From Adiantum capillus-veneris (lineage: Eukaryota; Streptophyta; Polypodiopsida; Polypodiales; Pteridaceae), in contig CM043962.1 in assembly GCA_014529385.2 (NCBI GenBank), positions 129,332,074-129,396,073 on the forward strand: a DNA stretch of 64,000 bases. Direction: 5' to 3'. The translations under genes and the position numbers were made by a program. Position 1 is the stretch's first letter; each line of letters opens with the position of its first letter. The notes below the pieces were generated by a model, which did no database searches, had not been told where the DNA came from, and saw only the letters and a list, made by a program, of their open reading frames with translations. Shown here piece after piece: positions 1 through 11,226 of this stretch.

Positions 1-1677
1 ATTCTCCACAAGTGTCACAAACGTTTTGAAAACACTAAACGCTTCATCCTTGTGCTTGAGAAAATAAACCCATACTTTCCTCGAGTAATCATCTATAAAT
101 GTCATAAAGTAAGAAGCTCCCCCTAGAGATAGGTTAGGCATAGGTCCACACAAATCACTATGAACAAGTGCCAACTGTGTATCTCTTCTACTGCTTCTAT
201 GCTTATGTGGCTGCTGTGTTTGCTTACCATACATACAATGTTCACAGAATTCAAAATCATTAAATGAAAAGCCAGGCAAATAACCAGAACGAGACAAGAT
301 TTCCATTCCCTTCTTGGACATATGTCCTAACCGGCAATGCCACAAAGAAACGTTCGGCTGCTCGGTTACATTGATTACACTTTTACAGACATTTGATACA
401 TAAATCATGTAAAGTCCTCCAGACTTTACTCCATGTGCTACTGTCATAGAACCCTTGGATATCTTCCACATGTTCTGTCCAAAAGTGGTGACGTAGCCAG
501 CATCATCAAGTAAACCTGTGCTGATCAAGCTCTTTGTAATTGCGGGAACATGTCTCACATTCTTCAGCGTGAAAGAAGAGCCATTCTGAAACTTCAATTG
601 AACATCTCCAACACCTAAGATCTCACATGTCTGCCCATTGCCTAGCCGAACATGTTCTTTGGTGGTCACATAAGATGTAAACCACTCCTTGTTTGGAGAC
701 ACATGAAGTGATGCCCCTGAGTCTATAATCCAGTCACTCAGTGCATTTCCATCAAATGCTGTAAGAAGAGCTGAGTCCATTGTATTCTTCAAGAAGTAGA
801 TGTCTCCTGACACTAGACTGTCATCCTCTGCAACAGTGTTTGTCACATTTATTTCTTGAATCTTCATTGAGGACTTGTTCTTCTCACCATGGTCTTCAGC
901 TTTCTCTTTGCCTTTTTCTGCTTTCCATTCTCTGCAGTCTCTTTTCATGTGACCCTTCTTGCCACAATGGTAGCATTCTATGTCACTCTTGCCTTTAGCA
1001 CTGCGGGACTTGCTACGAGACTGATTCCTCTTTCCACCTTTGTACTTTTCTTTGGTCCTTCCCCTGACAACTAAGGCTGTTCCTTTGCCTTTTTCCATTG
1101 TCTTTCTATTGGTTTCTTCAGTAAGCAGACTTCCTTCTACACCTGCTATGTTCAAACCATCTGGAGGTGCAGAGTTACTCAAAGTTGTGCGAAAAGTGTC
1201 CCAACTTTCCGGCAATGTGATCAACAGGAACATAGCTCTAACAGGTTCATCAAACTTGACACCTTGAGCTGACAGCTGACTATATATGGTGTTGAATTCA
1301 TTCAGATGATTGGACATAGGGGTCCCTTCTTTCATCTTCAAGTCAACAAGCTTCTTAAGCCAGTATACCTGTGAAGCTGCACTCTGCTTCTCATAAAGAT
1401 CACTCAGCTTTATCCATGCTTGATAAGCCGACATCTCGTCTGCTACGTTGAAGTAAACGCTTTCTGCCAAAGTCAGCATAATGGTAGAAAGTGCCAATTC
1501 ATCCATTTCGTTCCATTCATCTTCGTCCATATCTTCTGGTTTTATCCCCTTGAGCTTTATAGGTTTTATCTGCTTCTTTTGTACCAACACGTGCCAAATC
1601 TGCTTCTTCCACAATGGGAAATTGGTTCCATCCAGCTTCTTGATATTGTAAAGAGCAGTGTCCTGTGATCCAGCCAT
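1..1677 (-). CDS. Ty1/copia gag-pol polyprotein, N-terminal 559 codons (element C1, runs off left edge)
   Basis: I read one uninterrupted frame from an ATG at 1677-1675 to base 1; no stop occurs in 559 codons. In order it shows a UBN2-type copia Gag (about residues 1-230), a CCHC zinc knuckle (CYHCGKKGHMKRDC, about 940-980), an aspartic protease with the site DSGAS (709-723, in context WIIDSGASLHVSP), a GAG-pre-integrase segment (LWHCRLGHMSKKG, then CEHCMYGK) and the start of the integrase core (HSDLCGP ... FIDDYSRKVW). This is the standard copia order. The rest of integrase, reverse transcriptase, RNase H and the 3' LTR lie left of the window. A matching 5' LTR and primer-binding site lie upstream at 2161-2367. 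This is the best-preserved copia here and could belong to a recently active family. Confidence 0.93.
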   Translation of the reverse strand, partial: MAGSQDTALYNIKKLDGTNFPLWKKQIWHVLVQKKQIKPIKLKGIKPEDMDEDEWNEMDELALSTIMLTLAESVYFNVADEMSAYQAWIKLSDLYEKQSAASQVYWLKKLVDLKMKEGTPMSNHLNEFNTIYSQLSAQGVKFDEPVRAMFLLITLPESWDTFRTTLSNSAPPDGLNIAGVEGSLLTEETNRKTMEKGKGTALVVRGRTKEKYKGGKRNQSRSKSRSAKGKSDIECYHCGKKGHMKRDCREWKAEKGKEKAEDHGEKNKSSMKIQEINVTNTVAEDDSLVSGDIYFLKNTMDSALLTAFDGNALSDWIIDSGASLHVSPNKEWFTSYVTTKEHVRLGNGQTCEILGVGDVQLKFQNGSSFTLKNVRHVPAITKSLISTGLLDDAGYVTTFGQNMWKISKGSMTVAHGVKSGGLYMIYVSNVCKSVINVTEQPNVSLWHCRLGHMSKKGMEILSRSGYLPGFSFNDFEFCEHCMYGKQTQQPHKHRSSRRDTQLALVHSDLCGPMPNLSLGGASYFMTFIDDYSRKVWVYFLKHKDEAFSVFKTFVTLVEN

Positions 1678-2160
1678 AGCTATGCTTCACAGTGGTTTAC
1701 TTTCCTGGGAAAAATTCGGCAGAGTTTCCCCTGTAAACTGACCTTTGAACCAATATCAACCTCATGAACTAGTGGATGTCGCCTACAGTCTGTGTGTTGA
1801 TGCGCCCGTGTCGTATGTGACACGCCTCCAAGAACTGTGAGCCGTCCTTCGATGTGTAGACAGCCACAAATCAGCACTCTGGGAGTGCCGATATCCTCAA
1901 CACCTGCAGTCGTAAGCCGAAACCCCAAATTTGCAGAGTCGGATCTGCACCCGTCGAGACCACGTAGTCGAAAATGGCCTGCGCAGACCTTTGTCGAAGC
2001 CGAACGGTGGCCGAGATTACCTAAGAATGAAATTCTGACAACACCAAGCCCATCGGGCTGTCCCACGAGATTTGGGGCCGTGTCTTAGCCTGTCGAGTTT
2101 CACTCCAATCTGAGTTGGTGACTCTAGCCTCCTGCAATGCTGCCTCGAGCCTGGCTCTGA
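1678..2160 (-). other. untranslated leader of copia element C1
   Basis: The stretch between the primer-binding site and the gag ATG has no credible reading frame of its own. Short open frames here are not gag-like. I treat it as the element's 5' leader. Confidence 0.6.
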
Positions 2161-2172
2161 GCTCTGATACCA
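2161..2172 (-). promoter_or_regulatory. primer-binding site of C1 (initiator tRNA-Met type)
   Basis: The minus strand reads TGGTATCAGAGC, complementary to the 3' end of plant initiator tRNA-Met. It starts two bases after the CA end of the adjacent LTR, the normal copia spacing. Confidence 0.9.
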
Positions 2173-2174
2173 GT

Positions 2175-2367
2175 TGAAGGAGTACGAGCGGAAGTGCGAC
2201 GCGCGAGAGAGTGCGAGAAGAAGAGCACGACGATATGGTGAACTCGCTCTACTGTAATGTGTAGAGCATAGTGAGTTCTTATTAGGTTTTTTACAAAAGA
2301 ATATATGTACATACCTGGCGGCCCGCCCACTTACCTGGGCGACCACATTGGGCTTTATACCCCAACA
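2175..2367 (-). repeat. 5' LTR of copia element C1 (193 bp)
   Basis: On the minus strand it begins TGTTGGGGTATAAAGCCC and ends CCTTCA, with the TG...CA termini of an LTR, immediately before the primer-binding site. Its start resembles the LTR start of copia C2 (TGTTGGGTTAAAGGCCC at 12813). The partner LTR is outside the window, so the age cannot be judged. Confidence 0.85.
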
Positions 2368-2662
2368 GCTTTAGCATTTCAATCGTCAATTTCCTAAGGT
2401 TGAAGTCCAGGAATGCTTATCCTGCAAGCCGTAGCATTTCAAATGATCAAGATTCCCCCATTTCTTCCAAGATTCACCTTTTGACTTCTTCCAAGCATAT
2501 TGCAACCTTTGCAAGCCCCAAGCCTCCAACACTGATCTCCCCAAAAGCTTCAAGAAAACGTTTGTAGAAAAATAGAAAATCTCATTTGCTTCCTTCTCCA
2601 AACCTTTAGCTTGCTACGAGGTTTTCATGCACGCCAAGGCCATCACAAGGATCCTCAAACTT

Positions 2663-2850
2663 GCTCTAATACCAATTGTGAGGGAGGCGGTGTGCCCATG
2701 CACGTTTGTGTATGAAGGGGAAGAAAAAGGGAAGAGTTATTGGGAAAAACAACACACTAGAAGGAGAGAGTGTGTGTTGACTTTATTGTATATATGAGGA
2801 GAAGGGTAAAATAGTGTTAGTGAGTTACTAGGGGGAGGGTGTTAGTCATG
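2663..2850 (-). repeat. possible degenerate copia primer site plus LTR
   Basis: The minus strand at 2663-2674 reads TGGTATTAGAGC, one base off the canonical site, and follows an LTR-like CACA end. The LTR would run rightwards on the plus strand; its far end is unclear. No gag is seen to its left, so it may be an old fragment. Confidence 0.35.
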
Positions 2851-3153
2851 GGCAGGCAACCACATGCCTTTACCCCAATGGAGGACAAAGGCAAAGGCAA
2901 GCTTGACAAAGACAGTAGTGTGAGTGCTAAGCTAGCGGCCTTGGTACCCACGAGGTCCAAGAGCCATTGTTATAAATGCAAGAAGATGCTTTGTTTGGCT
3001 CGAGAATGCAAAGCCAAAGGCAAAAGTAGGAACTCACAAGAGGACAAAAGCAAAGGCAAGCTAGACAGAGATAGCGCTAATAAAGACTTGACGAAGGAGA
3101 TCCGCATGGCACACGTGGTTACAACCACATCGGCCACGATGCCAGATTTCTAG
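2839..3153 (+). pseudogene. Gag-like remnant with decayed zinc knuckle
   Basis: The open frame is lysine-rich and repeats a segment twice (GKGKLDKDSS and SKGKLDRDSA). Between the repeats lies CYKCKKMLCLAREC, which resembles a CCHC knuckle that has lost its His. No other retroelement domain is adjacent. It is probably a fragment of copia or gypsy Gag; it could also be chance coding in a Lys-rich stretch. Confidence 0.35.
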
Positions 3154-3794
3154 TCACGTGGTCGTTGTTGCAACTAGCTTTAACCAGGGAGAGACCTGTG
3201 AGTGCTAGAGAGGGGCAAAAGAAGCTCCCTACAAATGATTTTGACCCAGGTGTCGGAGTTCAAGTTATTGGTGTTTTGAACCCATGGGTCGGAGTTCAAG
3301 GCACATGCATCTAGCAAGGAACCAACGTGATGTATACAAAACACTATGGATGTGTTGCAAACAATCCAATGCAGTTGTCTGGATAATGGACATGGTGTCT
3401 TTCTATTTTTTTTTCTAGGAAATTTTGGACATGATGGGTTCAAAGTTCATGAATGGGGATTCTTAGACATAGTGTGGTCAATAGTTCAAATGGTACGCGT
3501 GATCGCATACTTCTAAGGTTAAAAGTTGCTAGTAGCATAACCGAGGTGTATGCAATAGACTGATTAGTTGTTGGGATGTCCATGGTAGCTTCTTCATCGA
3601 CTCGGTCTTCCCACATAACTATGAGCTGCAAAGAGGGTGTAAAAGTTGTAGCATCTCGAGTGAATAGCCCAATATGATCCCAATATTTATTTTGCCTTTA
3701 GTATTTGTTTTACTTCAAGTACTGTGTAGGGAAATTTATTGAGGGAAGTATCTAAGGGCCCCCAAGCTAGTATATAAGCACCATGGGTTGGTTC

Positions 3795-3858
<64 letters not shown>

Positions 3859-4745
3859 TTCTCCCCATTGCTCTATGCTTCTGCATCGTCGACTTTGACA
3901 AGGGGGAGAGACAGGTGTGAGATCTAGTATGAATGCCATGGTAGAGGCTTGAGGGTGCTGTTGGTGAGTTTAGGGAAGGCTCTTACCCATACAAGTCATT
4001 CACTCCCCCACTTTACCTCACTTCATGAACACTATTCCTCTCTTCCACAAGAAGACTCAAATCCGGTTAGACGGCTCTCCTCGAGAATACGTGGCATGAA
4101 ATGCCACTGAAGGGATCAACAATGCAGACAAGGCATGCACCTATCCCGAGGTGCACGCGGTCTAAAAAATTCCTTGCACCTGGGTGAGAGCTCCAGTCAC
4201 ATCCCGACTTGCACTTTGGTCCCTTGACCAGGCACTTTTGAGTCACATATCTGACCTAGTGTGTGTGGGTAAAAATTACTTATGCAATTTGGATTATCTC
4301 CTATCGTAGCTCTATCCATCGATGACATGGCCACTTATCAAAAGACAACATGCAAGGTGAAATATGACTCCCATGCAAGCTGTAGCCACCCCTACCATTG
4401 GTCCCATGTCACAGATAGACGAGGGAAGGCTCCCACATAGGCCCTCTAAATGCACCTTTGGAGGGTCCTTGAGAAGAAAAACAACAGCCTCATATCTCCT
4501 CTAGACCTAGTAGCCTTGAAAACGGATCCATTCGCTTTTCCATGTAATAGATTTACTAGGGGGGCTTCAACTACAAAAGATAAGCCCCTTTTGACAAGCT
4601 AGAACCAGTTAGCAATGGGTAAATATTCTCCTAAAGCAATGCTACTATTGCTAGCTTACATGGCCTATAGGCATTGACCTGTTGTTGAAAGGTTTATCGA
4701 GTTCTCCATCTTCTTCACCACCATCATTTGTCCTTAATCCTTTAA
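3154..4745. other. no gene recognised
   Basis: Only short frames with no family resemblance are present. The stretch contains the CT microsatellite at 3799-3855. Parts may be eroded copia sequence continuing from the remnant on the right, but I cannot align them by eye. Confidence 0.4.
3799..3855. repeat. (CT)n microsatellite
   Basis: An uninterrupted run of about 28 CT units. Confidence 0.97.
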
Positions 4746-5480
4746 GTTTTCTGCCCTACTGAATCTCAACTAGTGCAAGGAGATTCTAGAAAGCAGAGAA
4801 ACCTCATCCTTATTTTTCAAAGGATAAATCCATACCTTCCTTCTAGAGTCATCGATGAATATCACAAAGTAGTTAGCCCCTCATAGAGACTCCATATAGG
4901 ATGGGAAAATGAGCGCTCTTAGTTTGCTTGCATAGATACAATAATCAAAACTTGAAAATTGGCTTAAATATAGGCAAGCAACCAAAATGCTCAAGAGTTT
5001 TCATGCCCTTTTGGCTCAATTGGCCTAGCCGGTAATGCTACAACTCAATAGAAGAAAGCTCTACTATAGCAATAACATTGTCTTTTACACACACAACACA
5101 TGGATGGAATACATTGAACCATGATTCTAACCGTTTAGAATAACCAAAGTTCCCTTCTTGATATCCCAAGGCTAATTTCCAAATATGGTCATGTAACGAG
5201 GTCATCGAGCTGTCTCACAGAAACCAAGCTCTTCACTGACTCGGGAACATATTTGACATTATGTAGTACAAATTTTGTACCATTCAAGAAAAAACCTAAT
5301 AGTCTTTTTTATAAGTAGAGAACCAATCTCTATGTGGCGCAACATGGAAACTTGCACTAGAAACTATCATCCAATCCTGTGCATAGCTAGTGTCACGTGT
5401 AACTAGAGCATTTGCTCTAAGATTTGAAGTAAAAATATGTATTTCCAAAACATGTGCATCAACACCATATAAAACCTCAG
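4746..5480 (-). pseudogene. old Ty1/copia remnant (protease to integrase region, element C3)
   Basis: The sequence parallels the C1 polyprotein gene segment by segment on the minus strand. Examples are the integrase-core segment for W-x-Y-x-L-K-x-K-D-E (4783-4850), the segment for the conserved Leu-Gly-His region around 4990-5050, and the protease-flanking part near 5340-5400. Many stops and indels break every frame, so it is far older than C1. The ends are not sharp and no LTR is evident. Confidence 0.6.
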
Positions 5481-8400
5481 TCTTAGCTTTCCCTTATGTA
5501 AATTTTCAATAGGGGTTACCTGTGCGTATGCTTCAAAGGCCTCATCTCTTCCAAAATTTACAAGAGTTCATTGCTATTCCATTAACCACCATTCTCTCGC
5601 ATGACAAATCCCATCATTATTTGTTTTGAAAAATTTAGTTGCAAGTGTCTTGGTTTAGCCTTTGGAACTTCAAAAATAACATTGGAAACAAAGTCGCGTT
5701 CTTTGAATTATAGATCTCAGTAGCCCCGGATGATTGTGTGTTCCCTAATAAATGAGGAAATGAGACTTCTTGTTGCCTATCAATACATAGTAAACAAAGC
5801 ATGGGCAATTTTGTAACAATATTGGGGATTCACCACAATGGAAGCAAGTTAAAGATCCAGTTGTTGAGCTAGTGAATAGAATGTGTGGAGATGGATGTGG
5901 TGATCTTTGAAAGAGCTAGGTTTTCTTTGAGGTGTGGCACGTTGATAACCATCGTAGCACCTACACGATCCAACATTGTAGAGACATGATGTTGGTTATT
6001 ATTTGCATAAACTATATTTTGTTTTTTGTGGGGTGACACTATTCAAGAAATGCAAATTATGAGATAAAGAGGAGGATACCAAAGGCCAAGTCATGTTTTG
6101 GGACATGATGAACGTTTTCATGTCAAACAATGGCCATTGTCCATAAATTTCCAAGGGTTCATGGTGGAGCAAACTAGAGAGCAATTCACACTGTTTTCAA
6201 CGAAGGCTCCCTAAATTTTAGGGATGGAAGAGAGGTTTCGTTTTTGTTTCAATGGGAACAAAGCCTTCAGATTCATACTACTCAATATGTAAATAAAAAC
6301 TTTCAAGATGAACGCGCAAATGGATCGTTGGTTGAATTGGTGGCATGTTCGATATCCACTCTTGAGAAAGTATCTTGTGGCAGTAGATAGACGTTTCATT
6401 TAAACTACGAATGGCCATTTTATGCAGCAAGAGAGAGAGAGAGGATATTTCATTCATCTCAAAGCAAAATTGGTTGAGACAAACCATGCTAGTTGCTACC
6501 TAGAGAAGAAAACAAACAAATGGTCAGCTTGTATCATGCAAATATGTCAGATTTGGCCAAGCGGTTGCTATAGAGTGTGAAGATGTTTGCATTTCTAAAG
6601 GGTAGACACCATGGGGCTGGACCTTCCACACAAAAATTGGCAAGATGCATATTACGCAGGCATGCTCCTACTACTGCAATTTTAGACCAAACAATTGAAA
6701 GAACCCTAATGTACCAGCGGCTTAATGTAGAAGGAGATAATGTCACAATTATATGTAATGCAAAAATAACAGAGCCAATGACACAAGAAGGGGAAAATGC
6801 TTCACATTGGCCAGAATATAGAACTCAAAATGTTCCAAGGAAGAAAAAAACACACCTCAAGCACCACCAACAATTTTGAAGGAAGATAACAATGATGAGA
6901 TGGCTGTTGAAGAATTTGAAATTCACAAAATTCAAAGTCTCTAGAGGTAGTAGAGTACAATGTCAAAGATGGTTGGGTAGGAAAGTTAGAAAATACAAGA
7001 AGAATGTTAAAAATAAGGGTATTGGCTTGGTTAGATTTAATTTCATGACAAAAGACAGCTTTTGTCTCAATGAAGCAAAATAAAGAAAGAAATTTTGTAT
7101 TCAGCTCACAATGATCCAATATCCTTATACCTTATGAAAAATCCCATGTTGTATTGAGCATAATTGAGTTCGATGTAAATATTCCCAACTAGTAGACGAA
7201 ACCTGTTTTCTGCATGTTCATGTCTTCAACAACCAATGATGGCTTTTCATAGTAAACATTGGAAAATTTCGCAATCGAGTGACAACTTGCTGAATCTTTA
7301 TGTCATGCACTTCTATGATGGAACACATGAACTATCATAAAACAAGTAACTAAGAATGTGTGTTTACACAAAATCTTGGATGTGCTGAAAGGTGACAATC
7401 ATACATCTTGGACCTTTGATACTATGATAGTGCTTTGCTTCATTCCAACTTTTGGATTGGCGAATACATTCTGGAAGTGTCAGAAAACTCACCAATAAGA
7501 ACACATGCTTCTTGCAAACCTTCAGCTTGCAAACTGTTTTTCAAGACTAGGTTACTACGACGATTGTTTGCATTATTCAAGATTTATGAAACTACATAAG
7601 TACTAGCAGCACTCTTGTCATTATAGAACTACAAATGGATATGCCTAATTGAAGATGGATTGGCCAAAGCTTGGGATTTTATCCCAAGGGCATTTGTTAC
7701 CTCTATGTTTGTCCCACAAACTTCATGGCAACATCACCATACGAGCATCCATTTGCTATCTTGAAATACTTTCCCTTGAACGAGATAATGTAAAACATGA
7801 TGGCTGCCATAATCTTAGGCAACTATGGATTTCATGGACTTCTGTGATTCGAATTTACTCATCTAGTTATATAAAACCGAGTAACTTTTTTCTATGTACT
7901 TATTTTTTATAGCATTAATTCATGGTTCATTGTTTGTCTCATTTAGTTATTACGCAAAAAAATGAAGAGGGCTCAAATTTACAGGCACCGACTTTAGGGT
8001 CACATGCCATATTTCACCTGCACAAATCTGTCTTTACACTCCAAACTTTTGAAAACACGTTGATTAGCAGTACTCCATCTTAACACCCTTGCAAGTCTTC
8101 ATTGCAAACGTCCTCAACAACTATGTATGAGGATTCTTAACACTACAGCGATGGTCACCACCCCTCTAAATATACAAGAGGAAAAAGTACAAGAAAAAAG
8201 CTTTCCAATCGTCAGCATGTGGCACCATAAGCAGCAAATCAAAATATTCATTGAGCTATCTTAATCCTGTGTCATGTCTCCTGATCAGAGCACACACAAA
8301 AGAGAAGTTTTTCATTCTTTTTCTTCAGTATAAGGGAAAACAGACGATGGACACTTGACAATTCAAAAATTGTAATATCCTCCAGAATTCCAATACAGGG

Positions 8401-8863
8401 AAGGGAACAGATGCAAGTAACCCCGACGTTCCATTTACATCAGAAGCCTCAGCATGAAGTGCTGGAAAGCTATAACGGCCGAAAACCTTCAGAGCTCTAG
8501 AACACTCAAGTGTGAACCTTGCTCAACCCTCTCTTGGCAAGTACACATGCTTTAAAGCCTATCTTAAATCTCTTGTCCCTAAATACTTACAGGAAATCCC
8601 GACGGCATGTCCTGAAAGCATGGCCCATGAGCCGCTGGAATATTGCATAATTCGTGCCGGACCGTCCCTCTCTGCCAATAACCTGAGGACTGCGACACTG
8701 GCAGTCCAACTTGGCTAGTGAAAACTTCAATTCCATCGTCAGTTGAGGGCCCTTACAACCTCTTAGGTCCATGCAGTAATAGTCACACCAACAGGCGCCC
8801 CAGGCTTCCGTTTACGAAGCTCTGTCAAAAATATCAGGTATGCACACTCCACACTGACCACAG
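5481..8863. other. unassigned sequence downstream of MAK16
   Basis: I find no convincing gene. A 100-codon plus-strand frame at 6577-6879 and its continuation to about 7083 match no family I know. The part just below 8863 should include the MAK16 3' untranslated region, but I could not fix a polyadenylation site. A short GA run lies near 6428. Confidence 0.4.
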
Positions 8864-8911
8864 CTATAGTAGCCTTTGCTGCATATCCTCTGGCTCCCCT
8901 TCATATTCAAT
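8864..8911 (-). CDS. MAK16: MAK16 last exon (48 bp coding)
   Basis: Acceptor TTACAG. Encodes [15 protein letters not shown] and the stop TAG at 8864-8866, completing the HVEIEYE tail typical of Mak16. Confidence 0.85.
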   Translation of the reverse strand: MEYEGEPEDMQQRLL

Positions 8912-11012
8912 CTGTAAATTTGCAATCAAACAATGTCTCCAATAAGCCAATATCATTTCAATACTTTTACATCATTTCTCTCTAAATTTACCTCAACGTG
9001 AGCCTTCTTTTTTCTCTTCTTTGGAAACGTGCTGCTGGCATCTTTATCCAACAATAATGCGGTTCTCTTTCCAGCAGTTGTTTTGACACCATCTTCGAAA
9101 TCATCCCCGACATCTTCATCTGAAGACAAACCTATAGCAAGTAAGGACAGACCCAGCCAAACTAGATACAAATGCACAAAGGAATACACGGAAAATCTGG
9201 CAGACACAAGCTGTGCGCCCGTGTGCGCATGTGCATGAGCGTGCACGCAATCTCTTGCTATGTGAAGAACCTCGTAGGAGCTGCTCTATGCCTCTCAATC
9301 ATGGCCTGGATGCGGCAACGTTAAATATATACTCATCATGATCTGCAAGAATCTGCAAGAGGGACAAGGGCATCGAGATCTGCAAGAGGGTCGAAATCTG
9401 CTAATCATTGTAGCTCTATTTGGGAGAGTCCCATGCACTGAACAATAATGTGCCCTGGGGCTTTGCTGAGGGGTACTGCTCTGGAGGAAATCTGTCACCT
9501 GCCTCTATATGGGTCCTCTGCTCCAGTGTGTCGAGCTTCATAATAAAGCATGTCTTATCTGTGTAAATTTAGCAAGAAAATCCCTAGGCATCTTTGATCA
9601 CTGTAATAAATCACCCTCAGCAGAAGTCCAAAGCCCTCCTAGAGGAGACGATGAGATCATGCCCATATCTCGTAATGCTCCTCTATCTCCGGCAGCATAG
9701 TTGCATGAAACGCTGTTCTGGCCTGCTAGAAATGAAAAACAATTCGGATATTTCAAGAAAACGGAGATGGCGTTTCGACCCTGTGGTGCTGCTCCTGCTA
9801 GTGATGCAAAGACCGAGGAGGATAATGAGGAGTAGACTTGACGATTTGTGGCATGTAGCCTGTAGTGCCTAGGCTCATGGACTAGTAAGTGAGTCATTTG
9901 AGTCTAGGCGTTTCAGACCTTTCAATTATTTATCATCGTACTAAGCCTTGACTATTAACATCGTTTTGGTATTTTGCTTTCATGATTCGTGCATGAGAAG
10001 TGCTGTTTCTGGCCTGTCAAAAACCGGGAAACATTTCAAGATGCTTCGGGAAAATGGAGATGGCGTTTCAGGCCTATGGTGCTACTTCTGCTAGTGATGC
10101 AGAGGCCGAGGAGGAGGATGAGAAATAGACTTAATGATTTGTGGCTTGTCGCATGTGGGACTGATTTGACAAGTCAGTGAGTCATTTTGAGTCCGGACAT
10201 TCCAAACCTTTCAGTATTCATGATTGTATTGAACCTTGCCTCTTGATCAGTGTGACATAAAAACGCATTTCACAGCTCCGAAACTCTGAAATGTGCAAAA
10301 TAAAAAACAGGAAAACATTTCAAGATGCTTCGGGAAACCGGAGATGGCATTTCGGGCCTGTGGTGCTACTTCTGCTAGTGATGCAGAGGCCAAGGAGGAG
10401 GATCGTGGCTTGTTGCATGTGGGACTAGCCTCATGGACTTGACAAGTCAGTGAGTCATTTTGAGTCTAGACATTTCAAACCTTTCAATTATTCATGATTG
10501 TATAGAGCCTTGCCTCTTAATCAGTGTGACATAAAAACGCATTTCACAATTCAGAAACTCTAAAACGTGCAAAATGTTTTGGCAAAACGGCCGAAACACA
10601 AAACTTGTTTCAAGTCACACTTTTCGCTGCTCTGAAACCCCGAAACCCTCGGAAAACTTGTTGACAGAATTGAGACTTTGAGGTTAATACCTTTGTAACA
10701 GGAGCTTGTATTCAACTACTTTCTGGGCAATATTTAGCGACATAATGATACACTTTATAAATGAAAACGAAAGAATAGATTTGCATTTTTCCTCATGCAA
10801 GATTTGCTTTTTTGTTATTTTCAAGCTTCTCACACACTGGGCACTCGATCTCTCTATCTCTACCTTTGGCTCTCTCATTGTATGCATGTGTGAGTACCTA
10901 TACTTACTTAAACATGCATGCAGACACCTAATATGTGTGTGCTTATGAAGATAGATGTGAGTGTGCACTGAGTCCATATACACATACAAATGCGCACGCA
11001 CGCGCAGACATA

Positions 11013-11068
<56 letters not shown>

Positions 11069-11169
11069 CATATATAGAGAGGGGAGGGATCCCCCCCCAC
11101 CCCCACCCACCCGCCCACGTGGTAGTTTCTCCTGCATCCGGTCAATGTTCACCGAGCCAGTGGGCAGCC

Positions 11170-11226
<57 letters not shown>

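Noticed and set aside
1680-2346. Minus-strand frames in the C1 leader and LTR
   Set aside because: They cross the primer site and LTR and resemble no protein family.
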